NCBI GenBank assembly: GCA_012522185.1
Contig: JAAYKY010000001.1
Location: forward strand, 62,001-126,000
DNA from: Flavobacteriaceae bacterium
GTDB taxonomy: Bacteria > Bacteroidota > Bacteroidia > Flavobacteriales > Weeksellaceae
Direction of reading: 5' to 3'
Length of the DNA stretch: 64,000 nt
Below the pieces are notes generated by a model that searched no databases, had not been told where the DNA came from, and was given only the letters and a program-made list of their open reading frames with translations. The translations under genes and the position numbers were made by a program. Shown here one piece after another: positions 6,515 to 14,385 of the stretch. The number at the start of each line of letters is the position of its first letter. The stretch's first letter is position 1.

Positions 6515-6832
6515 ATGTTTGGAAATATCATGGAAATGATGGGCAAACTACAATCGGCCCAAGAAAATTTCACGAAACTCAAAGAACGTCTGGACAATCA
6601 GACCTTTATCGAAACTTCTTCTGATGGAACCGTTTCGATTACCTTAACGGAATTGGCTACCATCAAAGACATTCAAATTGCATCGGGCTTATTGGCCGAT
6701 AAAGAACAACTGGAAGATACTTTGGTGGTGACGCTCAACAAAGCTTTAGAAAAAGTAAAAGAAAACGCTATAGAAGAAGCTAAAAGGACTGCAAAGGAAA
6801 GTTTGCCGTCCATTCCTGGTTTAAGTATCTAG
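6515..6832 (+). CDS. YbaB/EbfC-family nucleoid-associated protein
   Basis: A 105-residue protein starting MFGNIMEMMGKLQSAQENFTK, the helical N-terminus typical of YbaB/EbfC. A central beta region has SSDGTVSITLTELATIKDIQI, and the rest is C-terminal helix. Family members are dimers that bind DNA and help organise the nucleoid, often near recombination genes. Here it follows the Rieske-like lipoprotein gene by 6 bases and shares its transcript. The final segment LPSIPGLSI resembles tails seen in flavobacterial homologs. Confidence 0.85.
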   Translation: MFGNIMEMMGKLQSAQENFTKLKERLDNQTFIETSSDGTVSITLTELATIKDIQIASGLLADKEQLEDTLVVTLNKALEKVKENAIEEAKRTAKESLPSIPGLSI

Positions 6833-6877
6833 TTTTAAATCAGGTAATTATTAAAGTTTTGATAAAATAATTTCATT

Positions 6878-6900
6878 TAGTCTACTGAATTGGTAGACTA
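6878..6900. promoter_or_regulatory. Inverted repeat operator TAGTCTAC-N7-GTAGACTA before the peroxiredoxin gene
   Basis: Perfect eight-base arms at 6878-6885 and 6893-6900. The repeat ends 4 bases before the -7 box TATATTTG (6905-6912), covering where a -33 element would be. A dimeric repressor or activator of the Rrf2 or TetR type would fit; none is encoded nearby in the window. Confidence 0.65.
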
Positions 6901-6904
6901 ATAT

Positions 6905-6912
6905 TATATTTG
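6905..6912 (+). promoter_or_regulatory. Promoter -7 box TATATTTG for the peroxiredoxin gene
   Basis: Exact TAnnTTTG match 21 bases before the ATG, directly downstream of the inverted repeat. Confidence 0.6.
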
Positions 6913-6933
6913 ACAAAATTTTAATTCAAAATT

Positions 6934-7575
6934 ATGTCAACAATCAGATTAGGGGACATAGCGCCCAATTTCAAAGCACAGACCACAGAAGGAGAAATTG
7001 ATTTTTATGAATACCTGGGAGACGGCTGGGGGATTTTATTTTCGCATCCGGCTGATTATACGCCGGTTTGTACAACTGAATTAGGAACTACCGCCAAATA
7101 CAAAAGTGAATTTGACAAAAGAAATGTAAAGGTTATGGCCTTGAGTGTCGATGGATTGGAATCTCATTTCGGGTGGATCAAAGACATCAACGAAACTCAA
7201 AATACAGAAGTGAATTTTCCGATTATTGCTGATGAGAATCGTGAAATTTCAGAATTGTACGATATGATTCACCCCAATGCATCGGCGACGGCAACTGTTC
7301 GTTCGGTTTATGTTATAGGGCCAGATAAAACCATTAAGCTAATCATAACTTATCCTGCTTCGACGGGGAGGAATTTTGATGAATTACTTCGTGTAATTGA
7401 TTCCTTGCAATTGACGGCCTATCACAAGGTAGCGACTCCCGCCAATTGGAACCGAGGAGAAGAAGTGGTGATTACGCCTGCGGTAACGAATGAGGATGCT
7501 GAAAAATTATTTCCAAAGGGATTTAAAGAATTGAAACCTTATTTACGAATGACCCCTCAACCGGAACTTGATTAA
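6934..7575 (+). CDS. 1-Cys peroxiredoxin (Prx6 type)
   Basis: A 213-residue peroxiredoxin. The peroxidatic Cys46 lies in HPADYTPVCTTELG, and no second cysteine exists in the chain, which defines the 1-Cys Prx6 class. The long C-terminal domain with HKVATPANWNRGEEVVITP is also typical. It reduces hydrogen peroxide and organic hydroperoxides in the cytoplasm using an external thiol donor, for which a thioredoxin is one possibility. It stands alone, with an inverted-repeat operator and -7 box upstream and a terminator downstream. Confidence 0.94.
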   Translation: MSTIRLGDIAPNFKAQTTEGEIDFYEYLGDGWGILFSHPADYTPVCTTELGTTAKYKSEFDKRNVKVMALSVDGLESHFGWIKDINETQNTEVNFPIIADENREISELYDMIHPNASATATVRSVYVIGPDKTIKLIITYPASTGRNFDELLRVIDSLQLTAYHKVATPANWNRGEEVVITPAVTNEDAEKLFPKGFKELKPYLRMTPQPELD

Positions 7576-7595
7576 TTATCAAATAGTGTAATACG

Positions 7596-7624
7596 AAAAG
7601 CGTCTCGAAGTGGGCGCTTTTTTT
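7596..7624 (+). terminator. Terminator after the peroxiredoxin gene
   Basis: AAAAGCG pairs with CGCTTTT, extended by G-U pairs, with a T7 tail running into the end of the convergent acetyltransferase gene. Confidence 0.75.
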
Positions 7625-8102
7625 AATTTACGGGAACTTCGACAATGTAAAGGAATTTATTTTTGACTTTGTGTTCGATTTTATCAAGAATTTTAGCTCC
7701 TTTATTTTCAAAAAATGACATTCCATTTGGATCTAAAACCAAAGTCACTTTCTCAACGTTTCTTTGTCTTAGGTAGTCACGTAAATAGTTGTACATCACA
7801 GTTCCATAGCCTTTTCGCATATAGGGCGTGTCAATCCAGTACTGAGCAATTCGCGTAACGGATTGGATGTCTTCCAAGGCGAAAAAACCAACGATTTCAT
7901 CCTCCAAGGTAGCTTTGATAACAGTATGAGAATTCAGGAAATCTTCGGTAATCGTCAGATTTTGATTCCAAAGCTCCATCGCTTCCTTAGAATAGCCCCA
8001 ATGACGTTTTGATCGAATCGCTACTGCGCTCAACTCATCTGCATCTTCAGCTGTTGCTGGTTCAAATATCATGTCCTCCGGTGGTAGTTTCGAATAATTC
8101 AT
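7623..8102 (-). CDS. GNAT-family N-acetyltransferase
   Basis: A 159-residue GNAT-fold protein. Conserved elements are the N-terminal ATAEDADELSAVAIRSKRHWGYSKE, the beta-4 strand IVGFFALEDI, and the acetyl-CoA pyrophosphate loop PYMRKGYGTVMYNYL, with catalytic-end VTLVLDPNGMSFFENKGAKIL. It transfers an acetyl group from acetyl-CoA to an amine that cannot be named from sequence. It is monocistronic on the minus strand between convergent and divergent neighbours. Confidence 0.88.
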   Translation of the reverse strand: MNYSKLPPEDMIFEPATAEDADELSAVAIRSKRHWGYSKEAMELWNQNLTITEDFLNSHTVIKATLEDEIVGFFALEDIQSVTRIAQYWIDTPYMRKGYGTVMYNYLRDYLRQRNVEKVTLVLDPNGMSFFENKGAKILDKIEHKVKNKFLYIVEVPVN

Positions 8103-8277
8103 TTTAAGCTTTCTTTTGGATTTTCACAAATTTATTCTAAATTCCTATTTAAGTCAAGTTCTTTCCACAAATTAAAGGGATTATTTTATTAGTCTTAATA
8201 AATCTGGGCTTTAATTTAATTAAATGAAATTTTGATTGCCTTATCTTAGCAAACTCATTTCAAAAAATAATTCCAAA

Positions 8278-9354
8278 ATGACCAAAGAAGAAATTATTGA
8301 AAATTTCGATCCCAATCAGCCAGGTCTTGCCGACGCAAGCCTCTTTGGCTTGCCTTTTCCTCCTGAAATTAGTGATGTAATCATTGTGCCTGCTCCTTGG
8401 GAAGTTACCGTAAGTTATGGATCGGGTGCTTCGGAAGGAGTAAATGCGGTTTTTGATGCCTCCTTTCAAGTGGATTTATTTCATCAAGAGTTCCCGGAAT
8501 TATGGAAACTTGGAATCTATATGGATGAAGAAATCCCCGATTGGAAAACAGAAAGTGACAAGTATAAAAAATTAGCTTCGCCAATCATCGAAGCGCTTGA
8601 AAAAGGTGAAAACCCAGATGAATACACGGAATTGAAATCCAATTTGGGAAAAATCAATTCAGCCGGAACTCAATTTAAAAATGAATTGAAAGAGAGGATT
8701 TCCCTTTGGTTGAATCAGGGAAAACTTGTAGGCTTATTGGGTGGGGATCATTCCACGCCGCTTGGTTATTTTGAAGCGCAGGCTGAAAGACATGAAGAAT
8801 TCGGGATTTTACATTTGGATGCACACATGGATTTGCGACAGGCTTATGAAGGATTTACATATTCCCACGCTTCTATTATGTACAATGCATTGGAAATTCC
8901 ACAACTAAAAAAAATTGTACAAGTCGGAATCAGGGATTTTTGTGAAGAAGAAGTTGAGCTAGTTAAAAGTTCAAACGGAAGAGTGAAGGTTTTTACCGAT
9001 TCAGATTTGAAATCTCAGCAGTTTACAGGCATAAATTGGTCGGAGCAATGCCAAGCAATCATCTCTGAATTGCCAGAAAAAGTTCACATCAGCTTTGACA
9101 TCGACGGATTGTATCCTTGGTATTGCCCCAATACGGGTACACCTGTCCCGGGAGGTTTTTCCTTTGAACAAGCAACGTTTTTATTGACCCAATTAGTCAA
9201 ATCGGGAAAAGAAATCATTGGATTTGACTTAGTGGAAGTGGCTCCGGGAGAAGATGACTGGGACGGAAATGTAGGCGCAAGGATGCTTTTTCACCTCTGT
9301 GGAGTTTTGGCCAAATCCCAAGGTAAACCAGTAGGAGAAAGAGTTTTCTTTTGA
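8278..9354 (+). CDS. Arginase/agmatinase-family ureohydrolase
   Basis: A 358-residue ureohydrolase-fold enzyme. All binuclear manganese ligands are visible: GGDHSTPLG, LHLDAHMDLR and SFDIDGL. They support hydrolysis of a guanidino compound or formimidoyl-glutamate. It is longer than typical agmatinases (about 300) because of an extended N-terminal region with PAPWEVTVSYGSGAS and a helical insertion near residues 95-140. The ATG at 8278 is chosen because an upstream in-frame TTG overlaps the probable promoter. Substrate (arginine, agmatine or other) is undecided. Confidence 0.85.
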   Translation: MTKEEIIENFDPNQPGLADASLFGLPFPPEISDVIIVPAPWEVTVSYGSGASEGVNAVFDASFQVDLFHQEFPELWKLGIYMDEEIPDWKTESDKYKKLASPIIEALEKGENPDEYTELKSNLGKINSAGTQFKNELKERISLWLNQGKLVGLLGGDHSTPLGYFEAQAERHEEFGILHLDAHMDLRQAYEGFTYSHASIMYNALEIPQLKKIVQVGIRDFCEEEVELVKSSNGRVKVFTDSDLKSQQFTGINWSEQCQAIISELPEKVHISFDIDGLYPWYCPNTGTPVPGGFSFEQATFLLTQLVKSGKEIIGFDLVEVAPGEDDWDGNVGARMLFHLCGVLAKSQGKPVGERVFF

Positions 9355-9377
9355 AAGTTTTAAATGAATGAATAGGG

Positions 9378-9406
9378 CCTCTCGCTACTTTGTGAGAGGT
9401 TTTTTT
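9378..9406 (+). terminator. Terminator after the ureohydrolase gene
   Basis: CCTCTCGC (9378-9385) pairs with GTGAGAGG (9392-9399) and is followed by T7. Confidence 0.8.
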
Positions 9407-9524
9407 ATGTTTTAAGTCTTGTTTTAAAGGGGGATAAGTCTCTTATTTATATTAATTTTGTAGAAATTAAAAGGGATGAATTTTGGGATTTGAATAATTA
9501 TAGAAGGTTAATATTCTCTTCATA

Positions 9525-9552
9525 TTGTTCTACCCTTAAAGCTTTAGATTTG
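9525..9552 (+). promoter_or_regulatory. Promoter TTG-N17-TAGATTTG for the large T9SS protein gene
   Basis: -33 TTG at 9525-9527 and exact -7 TAGATTTG at 9545-9552, with the start codon 33 bases downstream. Confidence 0.65.
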
Positions 9553-9585
9553 CCGACGATGAATCAAAACAAATACTAATAAATA

Positions 9586-12500
9586 ATGAAAAACAAATTT
9601 TTACTCTTTTTAAGTTTAATGTTACTGACTTTGACGAAAATGTCAGCGCAGGATACATTTTCTCAAATTACTTCGCTAGCGGAGCTCACGACGGGCGAAT
9701 ATCTCATTGTAGGTGATGGGAATAATGATGGAATGATGCTTAATCAAGCTAATAGTTCAAGCGGTCATAATACCTATATTTTGTTTAGTCCAATCTCGAA
9801 TCCAGGAACTTCCATTTCGACTGGCTATACACAAGATAATGTATTCACGATTAATGTTACAGCAAACCATCTTACTATCTTTAATGATGAGGTAGGATAC
9901 GTTACTTATAGAGGGAGTGCAAATCATGCGAGTTTTTACAATGATACCCCTACTGATTTGGAAAATTGGACCTATTCGGTTGAGGACGGATTATGGATTC
10001 TTACAAATGTTGAAAAATCTGACAGAATTTTACAATGGAATCAAAATAATAATCAAGGTCGTTTCGCCGCCTACACCTCAAACCAAGTAAAATTAAAATT
10101 ATATAAAAAAGACTCATCTTCACCATCAGACTATTCAATTACAGTTACCCAAGCGGAGGGAGGAAATATTTCACCTTCAGGAACGGTGGAAGTGGAAGAA
10201 GGAGGGACTGTTGAATTCACTGCTACTGCAGACGCTTGTTATACATTCAGCCATTGGATTGTGGACGGTGAAAATGCCGGAAACACCAATCCTTATGTTT
10301 TCACAAATGTGACTGCTGACCACACAATTTCAGCTGTTTTTGAAGCAGTTGCACTTGAGACACCGACTGCAGAAGCTCAGGAGTTCTGTGAAGGCGCTAC
10401 TGTTGCTGATTTGGTTGCTGAAGGAACCGAAATCAAATGGTATGATGCGGAAGATGCGACTATGCCATTGTCAGAAGATACGGTTTTGGTTGCTGGAACT
10501 TATTATGCTACACAAACAATCGACGGATGTGAAAGTGAAAAGCTTGCAGTTGAAGTGACTTTGACAACAGCTCCGATTATCATTACACAACCAACCGATC
10601 AGACACTAAGCATTGGTGAAACTGCAACATTCTCTGTGGAAGCAGAAGATGCAGCGGAATTCCAGTGGTCACTAAGTGCAGACGATGGGATTACTTGGAC
10701 AGAAATTGATGGAGAAACAGCATCTACTTATACAACAGAACCTGTAACAGAAGAAATGAACGGTAATCTGTACAGAGTAACTGTAATCAATGACTGTGGA
10801 GAACTGATTTCGGATTCTGCTACTTTAATAATTCAGGAAGAATCTTGTGAAGGTTTGGAGGATTTCGAAACAACTGATATTGCGGACGCCTATTTAGACG
10901 GAGAGTTTACCAACAATGAGATTACCTGGACTTATGGTCATTCCAGAAATGAAGGAGATTTTGCCATTAATGGCAAAGGTTTGATGCTAAGAAGAGCTTC
11001 CGATTCCTATTTAGAAGCGACTTTTGAAGCGGGAGTTGGAACCTTCTCTTTTGAATACAGAAAAGCATTTACCGGAGGCAATGAAAGACAGTTGGAAATC
11101 ATTGTAAATGGTGAACAAGTTGCTACAACTCCTGTTTTTGGAGCAGGTAACGGTGAGGATCCTACGGTTCATACGTTTACACATACTCTAAACATCGAAG
11201 GGCCAGTTACCCTCCGAATTAAAAATCTTGGAGAAACTGATGTCAACAGACAAGCTGTAATCGATAATATTTCTTGGACTTGTCCGGAAGAAACTTGTGA
11301 AACACCATTGCCAACTGCTGAAGCTCAGATTTTCTGTGAAGAAGCAACTGTTGCGGATTTAGTGGCGGAAGGTGAAAATATCCAATGGTACGAAACCCAA
11401 ACTTCAACTGAGCCACTTGCTCCGGAAGTTGCATTGGTGACCGGAACCTATTATGTTACTCAAACCATTGATTGTGAGAGCGATCGATTGGCAGTAGAGG
11501 TTCTAATTAGCGAAGGACCGGTATTTACACTTCAACCTACGGATCAGACGGTCAATGAAGGGGAAACAGCAACTTTTACAGTTGAAGTAGAAGGAGCTTT
11601 GGAATACCAATGGTCAGTGAGCAATGACCATGGCGCAACTTGGGCCATTATAGACGGAGCAATTGAAGCTACTTATACCACCGAACCGGCAACTCCGGAA
11701 ATGGATGGAAATCAATACAGAGTTGCTGCAACCAACGATTGTGGCGAAACGATTTCTGAAATGGCAGTTTTGACCTTAGTAGGTGAGCCATGTTTCGTAG
11801 AAGATTTTGAAACAACAGAACTTCCGGGCGCTTACGGTGATGGAAGTTTTACAAACAACGGAATCACCTGGACCTATGCGCACTCCAGAAATGAAGGAGA
11901 CTTCCCGATTGACGGAAAAGGTTTGATGTTGAGAAGAGCTTTGGATTCTTATCTGGAAGCAACGATTCCTGCCGGTGCAGGCGTATTCTCATTCGAATAC
12001 AGAAAAGCATTTACCGGAGGCAATGAAAGACAATTGGAACTGAGCGTGAATGGTGTTCAGGTTGCCACAACGCCTGTGTTTGGAGATGTGAGCGGTGAGG
12101 ATCCTACTATTTATACGTTCACTTATGTTTTGAATACAACAGAAGAGGTGGTAATCCGAATTAAAAATGTAGGTGAAACGGATGCCAACAGACAAACTGT
12201 AATTGACAACATTAACTGGACTTGTCTGGAAGAGCCATGTGATGTACCAGCACCGATTGCAATTGGAAACTTCGAATTCGTTGCGGGCGATACATTGGCA
12301 GATTTGGAAGATTCATTGGAATATACCGGAACATTGACTTGGTATGCAGATGAGGAATTGACCATTGTTTTACCTAACACGACTTTATTGGAAGACGGAG
12401 CAGTCTATTTTGTAACCCAAACAATTGGTGAATGTGAAAGTGAAGCGCTAATGGTTGAAACCCAGGAACTAGGAGTTGATTCTTTCGCTTTTGATTCGTT

Positions 12501-12720
12501 TAGTTATTATCCAAACCCTGTAAAAGATTATTTGTATTTGAGAAACAATTCAAAAATTGACAATCTTGAAATTTACAATTTGGCAGGAGCGAAACTTATG
12601 TCTCAAACCATAAATGCTGTAAAAGCTGATCTGAATCTGAAAGGATTAGATGCCGGAATTTATATTTTGAAAATTAACTCTGGTAAAGAAGTGAAAACAG
12701 TAAAAATCATTAAGAAATAA
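9586..12720 (+). CDS. Large T9SS-exported surface protein with duplicated Ig-like/carbohydrate-binding-like modules
   Basis: A 1044-residue secreted protein. After a signal peptide (residues 1-22), residues about 25-180 form a domain ending RFAAYTSNQVKLKLYKKD. Residues 185-255 look like a bacterial repeat (GGNISPSGTVEVEEGGTVEFTA in part). A block of three modules then occurs twice, with a period of 314 residues: TAEAQ...FCE module, Ig-like domain (TQPTDQTLSIGETATF), and a jelly-roll-like domain (FETT...ITWTY...GKGLMLRRA). A third TAEAQ-like module precedes the type A T9SS sorting domain YYPNPVKDYLYL...KIIKK. It should be exported and attached to the cell surface. Ligand or adhesin role is unknown. 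Confidence 0.88.
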   Translation: MKNKFLLFLSLMLLTLTKMSAQDTFSQITSLAELTTGEYLIVGDGNNDGMMLNQANSSSGHNTYILFSPISNPGTSISTGYTQDNVFTINVTANHLTIFNDEVGYVTYRGSANHASFYNDTPTDLENWTYSVEDGLWILTNVEKSDRILQWNQNNNQGRFAAYTSNQVKLKLYKKDSSSPSDYSITVTQAEGGNISPSGTVEVEEGGTVEFTATADACYTFSHWIVDGENAGNTNPYVFTNVTADHTISAVFEAVALETPTAEAQEFCEGATVADLVAEGTEIKWYDAEDATMPLSEDTVLVAGTYYATQTIDGCESEKLAVEVTLTTAPIIITQPTDQTLSIGETATFSVEAEDAAEFQWSLSADDGITWTEIDGETASTYTTEPVTEEMNGNLYRVTVINDCGELISDSATLIIQEESCEGLEDFETTDIADAYLDGEFTNNEITWTYGHSRNEGDFAINGKGLMLRRASDSYLEATFEAGVGTFSFEYRKAFTGGNERQLEIIVNGEQVATTPVFGAGNGEDPTVHTFTHTLNIEGPVTLRIKNLGETDVNRQAVIDNISWTCPEETCETPLPTAEAQIFCEEATVADLVAEGENIQWYETQTSTEPLAPEVALVTGTYYVTQTIDCESDRLAVEVLISEGPVFTLQPTDQTVNEGETATFTVEVEGALEYQWSVSNDHGATWAIIDGAIEATYTTEPATPEMDGNQYRVAATNDCGETISEMAVLTLVGEPCFVEDFETTELPGAYGDGSFTNNGITWTYAHSRNEGDFPIDGKGLMLRRALDSYLEATIPAGAGVFSFEYRKAFTGGNERQLELSVNGVQVATTPVFGDVSGEDPTIYTFTYVLNTTEEVVIRIKNVGETDANRQTVIDNINWTCLEEPCDVPAPIAIGNFEFVAGDTLADLEDSLEYTGTLTWYADEELTIVLPNTTLLEDGAVYFVTQTIGECESEALMVETQELGVDSFAFDSFSYYPNPVKDYLYLRNNSKIDNLEIYNLAGAKLMSQTINAVKADLNLKGLDAGIYILKINSGKEVKTVKIIKK
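10846..12232 (+). repeat. Internal tandem duplication in the T9SS protein, period 942 bases
   Basis: Two copies of the jelly-roll-like module (near 10846-11285 and 11788-12228) are offset by 942 bases. A run of 38 identical bases occurs at 11053-11090 and again at 11995-12032. The preceding Ig-like modules are duplicated in the same register. Confidence 0.85.
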
Positions 12721-12740
12721 TTCGAAATTTCGTGATAATG

Positions 12741-12770
12741 AAAAGGGTTGCCAGAGGGCAGCCCTTTTTT
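12741..12770 (+). terminator. Terminator after the large T9SS protein gene
   Basis: AAAAGGGTTGCC pairs with GGCAGCCCTTTT (one G-U) and ends in T6. Confidence 0.85.
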
Positions 12771-12824
12771 ATTTTAGGTAATGATTAAATAATCTTCTAA
12801 AGTTTTGATGAAATCTCTTGAGGA

Positions 12825-12866
12825 TGGGAATTAAACCTCCGACCTCAGGGTTATGAATCCTGCGCT
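12825..12866 (-). repeat. tRNA-Met remnant (partial duplicate of the adjacent tRNA gene)
   Basis: Bases 12839-12866 repeat bases 12933-12960 of the intact tRNA exactly (28 bases, variable loop, anticodon arm and end of the D arm). A degraded T arm follows (12825-12838). The acceptor and D arms are lost, so it cannot be a working tRNA. The two copies flank the tRNA terminator, 94 bases apart. Confidence 0.8.
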
Positions 12867-12879
12867 ATATTTCATAAAA

Positions 12880-12907
12880 AAAAGGACGATGCAAACACCG
12901 TCCTTTT
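12880..12907 (-). terminator. Terminator of the tRNA-Met gene
   Basis: On the minus strand, AAAAGGACGGTG pairs with CATCGTCCTTTT (one G-U), with T8 following. It begins 3 bases after the tRNA 3-prime end. Confidence 0.85.
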
Positions 12908-12909
12908 AG

Positions 12910-12983
12910 TAGCGAAGGGGGGAATTGAACCCCCGACCTCAGGGTTATGAATCCTGCGCTCTAACCACCTGAGCTACCTCGCC
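12910..12983 (-). tRNA. tRNA-Met (anticodon CAT)
   Basis: A 74-base cloverleaf on the minus strand. Acceptor GGCGAGG pairs with CTTCGCT, D stem GCTC/GAGC, anticodon stem CAGGA/CCCTG around TTCATAA, variable AGGTC, T arm GGGGG-TTCAATT-CCCCC, discriminator A. Position 31-39 is an A-C mismatch, and the stem lacks three consecutive G-C pairs, so an elongator tRNA-Met is more likely than the initiator. CCA is not encoded. It has its own promoter and terminator. It occupies most of the 429-base gap between the T9SS gene and the START-like gene. Confidence 0.93.
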
Positions 12984-13054
12984 ATGGTTATTTTTACTTC
13001 TGAAATTTTATTATTTATCTGCCTTGGCAGACTACTCGTCTCATTTTGGGACTG

Positions 13055-13085
13055 CAAATATAGAATCTTCTTTGAAATCATCAAA
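13055..13085 (-). promoter_or_regulatory. Promoter of tRNA-Met
   Basis: Minus-strand -7 box TATATTTG (13055-13062) with a TTTTG-type -33 element 19 bases upstream (13082-13085). Confidence 0.65.
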
Positions 13086-13100
13086 ACTTATCTAAAAAAG

Positions 13101-13130
13101 TTTGGTGGTATAAGGGTATTTTATATATTG
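13101..13130 (+). promoter_or_regulatory. Promoter of the START-like gene
   Basis: TTTG at 13101-13104, then 19 bases, then TATATTG (one T short of the -7 consensus); the ATG is at 13150. Confidence 0.45.
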
Positions 13131-13149
13131 CAACCCAATTTAATAGATT

Positions 13150-13530
13150 ATGACCAGAGAAAAATTTCAATCGGAATTTGTTATAAACGCTTCCCCTTCA
13201 TTGCTTTACAACTATATTTCGAATCCTTCCGGATTATCGGAATGGTTTGCAGATAATGTAAATTCAAGGGGTGAAAAATATACATTCATCTGGGATGGGG
13301 ATGAGCAATCCGCTTTTTTGATAAAAAGCAAACAAGATACTTATGTACGTTTCCAATGGGAAGACGATGAGGATACCAAATATTTCTTTGAATTGAACAT
13401 CGTGGAAGACGATTTGACGGGCGATGTATCGCTTATGATTACCGATTTTGCCGATTCAGACGAAATCGAAGAAGCAAAATTACTTTGGGAAAGCCAGATT
13501 GAAGATCTTAAAAAAATTCTAGGCTCTTAA
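13150..13530 (+). CDS. START-like domain protein (SRPBCC superfamily)
   Basis: A 126-residue single-domain protein with the helix-grip pattern: FVINASPSLLYNYISNPSGLSEWFADNV, then RGEKYTFIWDGDEQSAFLI, alternating strands, and a long C-terminal helix (EAKLLWESQIEDLKKIL). It matches the short START-like proteins common in Bacteroidota and resembles AHSA1/START folds that bind hydrophobic ligands or co-chaperone partners. No catalytic motif is visible and ligand is unknown. It lies 18 bases upstream of the class IV aminotransferase-like gene, suggesting one transcript. Confidence 0.8.
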   Translation: MTREKFQSEFVINASPSLLYNYISNPSGLSEWFADNVNSRGEKYTFIWDGDEQSAFLIKSKQDTYVRFQWEDDEDTKYFFELNIVEDDLTGDVSLMITDFADSDEIEEAKLLWESQIEDLKKILGS

Positions 13531-13548
13531 TTCATAAAATTCATAACC

Positions 13549-14385
13549 TTGAAATTCATTTTTAACGGCAATCTTTTCAATGATGCCGATGCACTTTTTG
13601 GTAAAATTAACCGAGCATTTCTCTACGGTGATTTTATTTCTGAATTTGTAAAAATATCAGACGGGAAATTGCTTCTCTGGGAAGAACATTATTTCAACCT
13701 GATGGCTTCCATGCGAATTTTCCGAATGAGAATTCCAATCGAATTTACGCAGGAATTTCTCGAAGAAGAAATTTTGAAAGTCTGTAAGGAAAATGGAACT
13801 TCAAACGCTAAAATTAAAATCAGCGTATTCCGAAATCCGGGAAATGAAATGCTTACGAAATCCACGGTTTCCTATTTGATTGATGTGGAAAAAACTTTTT
13901 CTCAAGCAGAATATTCCTGGACAAATGATTCGTCCGAAATTGAAATTTTTAAAGATTATACAATTAATCCAAGCTTTTTTTCACAAGTAAATTCGCATAA
14001 ACCGGAAGAAATCATCGCGCAAGCTTTCATGCAGGAAAACGAATACGATGATTTGGTTTTGCTAAATCCCGACAAACGAATTGCACGAACTATCTTGGGA
14101 GTTCCATTTCTGATTCAGGGAAATCATATCAAAACACCAAAAATCGAAGAAGGAGGAATTCGAAATGTAACCCGAAATCATTTGACGAAACTAATTTCCA
14201 AATCAGAAAATTTTAGTTTTGAAGAAGCCGAAATATTTCCTTTCGAATTACAAAAAACCGACGAACTCTTTATTTGTCTGGAAAGCGAAGGAATTCTTTC
14301 CGTTCACCAAAACCGGAAAAAAACGTATTCGACCGAAAAAACAAAGGAGATTTTTGAGTTGTTGAATGATTCAATGAGCGATTAA
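13549..14385 (+). CDS. Degenerate class IV aminotransferase-like protein
   Basis: A 278-residue protein of the IlvE/PabC fold, seen in NRAFLYGDFISEFVKISDGKLLLWEEHYFNLMASMRI (one stretch of the N-terminal domain), KISVFRNPG and LQKTDELFICLESEGI. The PLP-binding region is atypical: SQVNSHKPEEIIAQAF replaces the usual KTxN block, so the Schiff-base lysine seems absent. RIARTILGVPF replaces the EAxxxNIF loop and GIRNVTR the CLxGxMR motif. It may be a pseudoenzyme or carry altered activity. The start is TTG; no ATG exists nearby. Its stop overlaps that of convergent YqgE. Confidence 0.7.
   Translation: MKFIFNGNLFNDADALFGKINRAFLYGDFISEFVKISDGKLLLWEEHYFNLMASMRIFRMRIPIEFTQEFLEEEILKVCKENGTSNAKIKISVFRNPGNEMLTKSTVSYLIDVEKTFSQAEYSWTNDSSEIEIFKDYTINPSFFSQVNSHKPEEIIAQAFMQENEYDDLVLLNPDKRIARTILGVPFLIQGNHIKTPKIEEGGIRNVTRNHLTKLISKSENFSFEEAEIFPFELQKTDELFICLESEGILSVHQNRKKTYSTEKTKEIFELLNDSMSD

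Noticed and set aside
12984-13256. A 90-codon plus-strand frame between tRNA-Met and the START-like gene
   Set aside because: It overlaps the START-like gene in another frame and covers the divergent promoters; no family resemblance.
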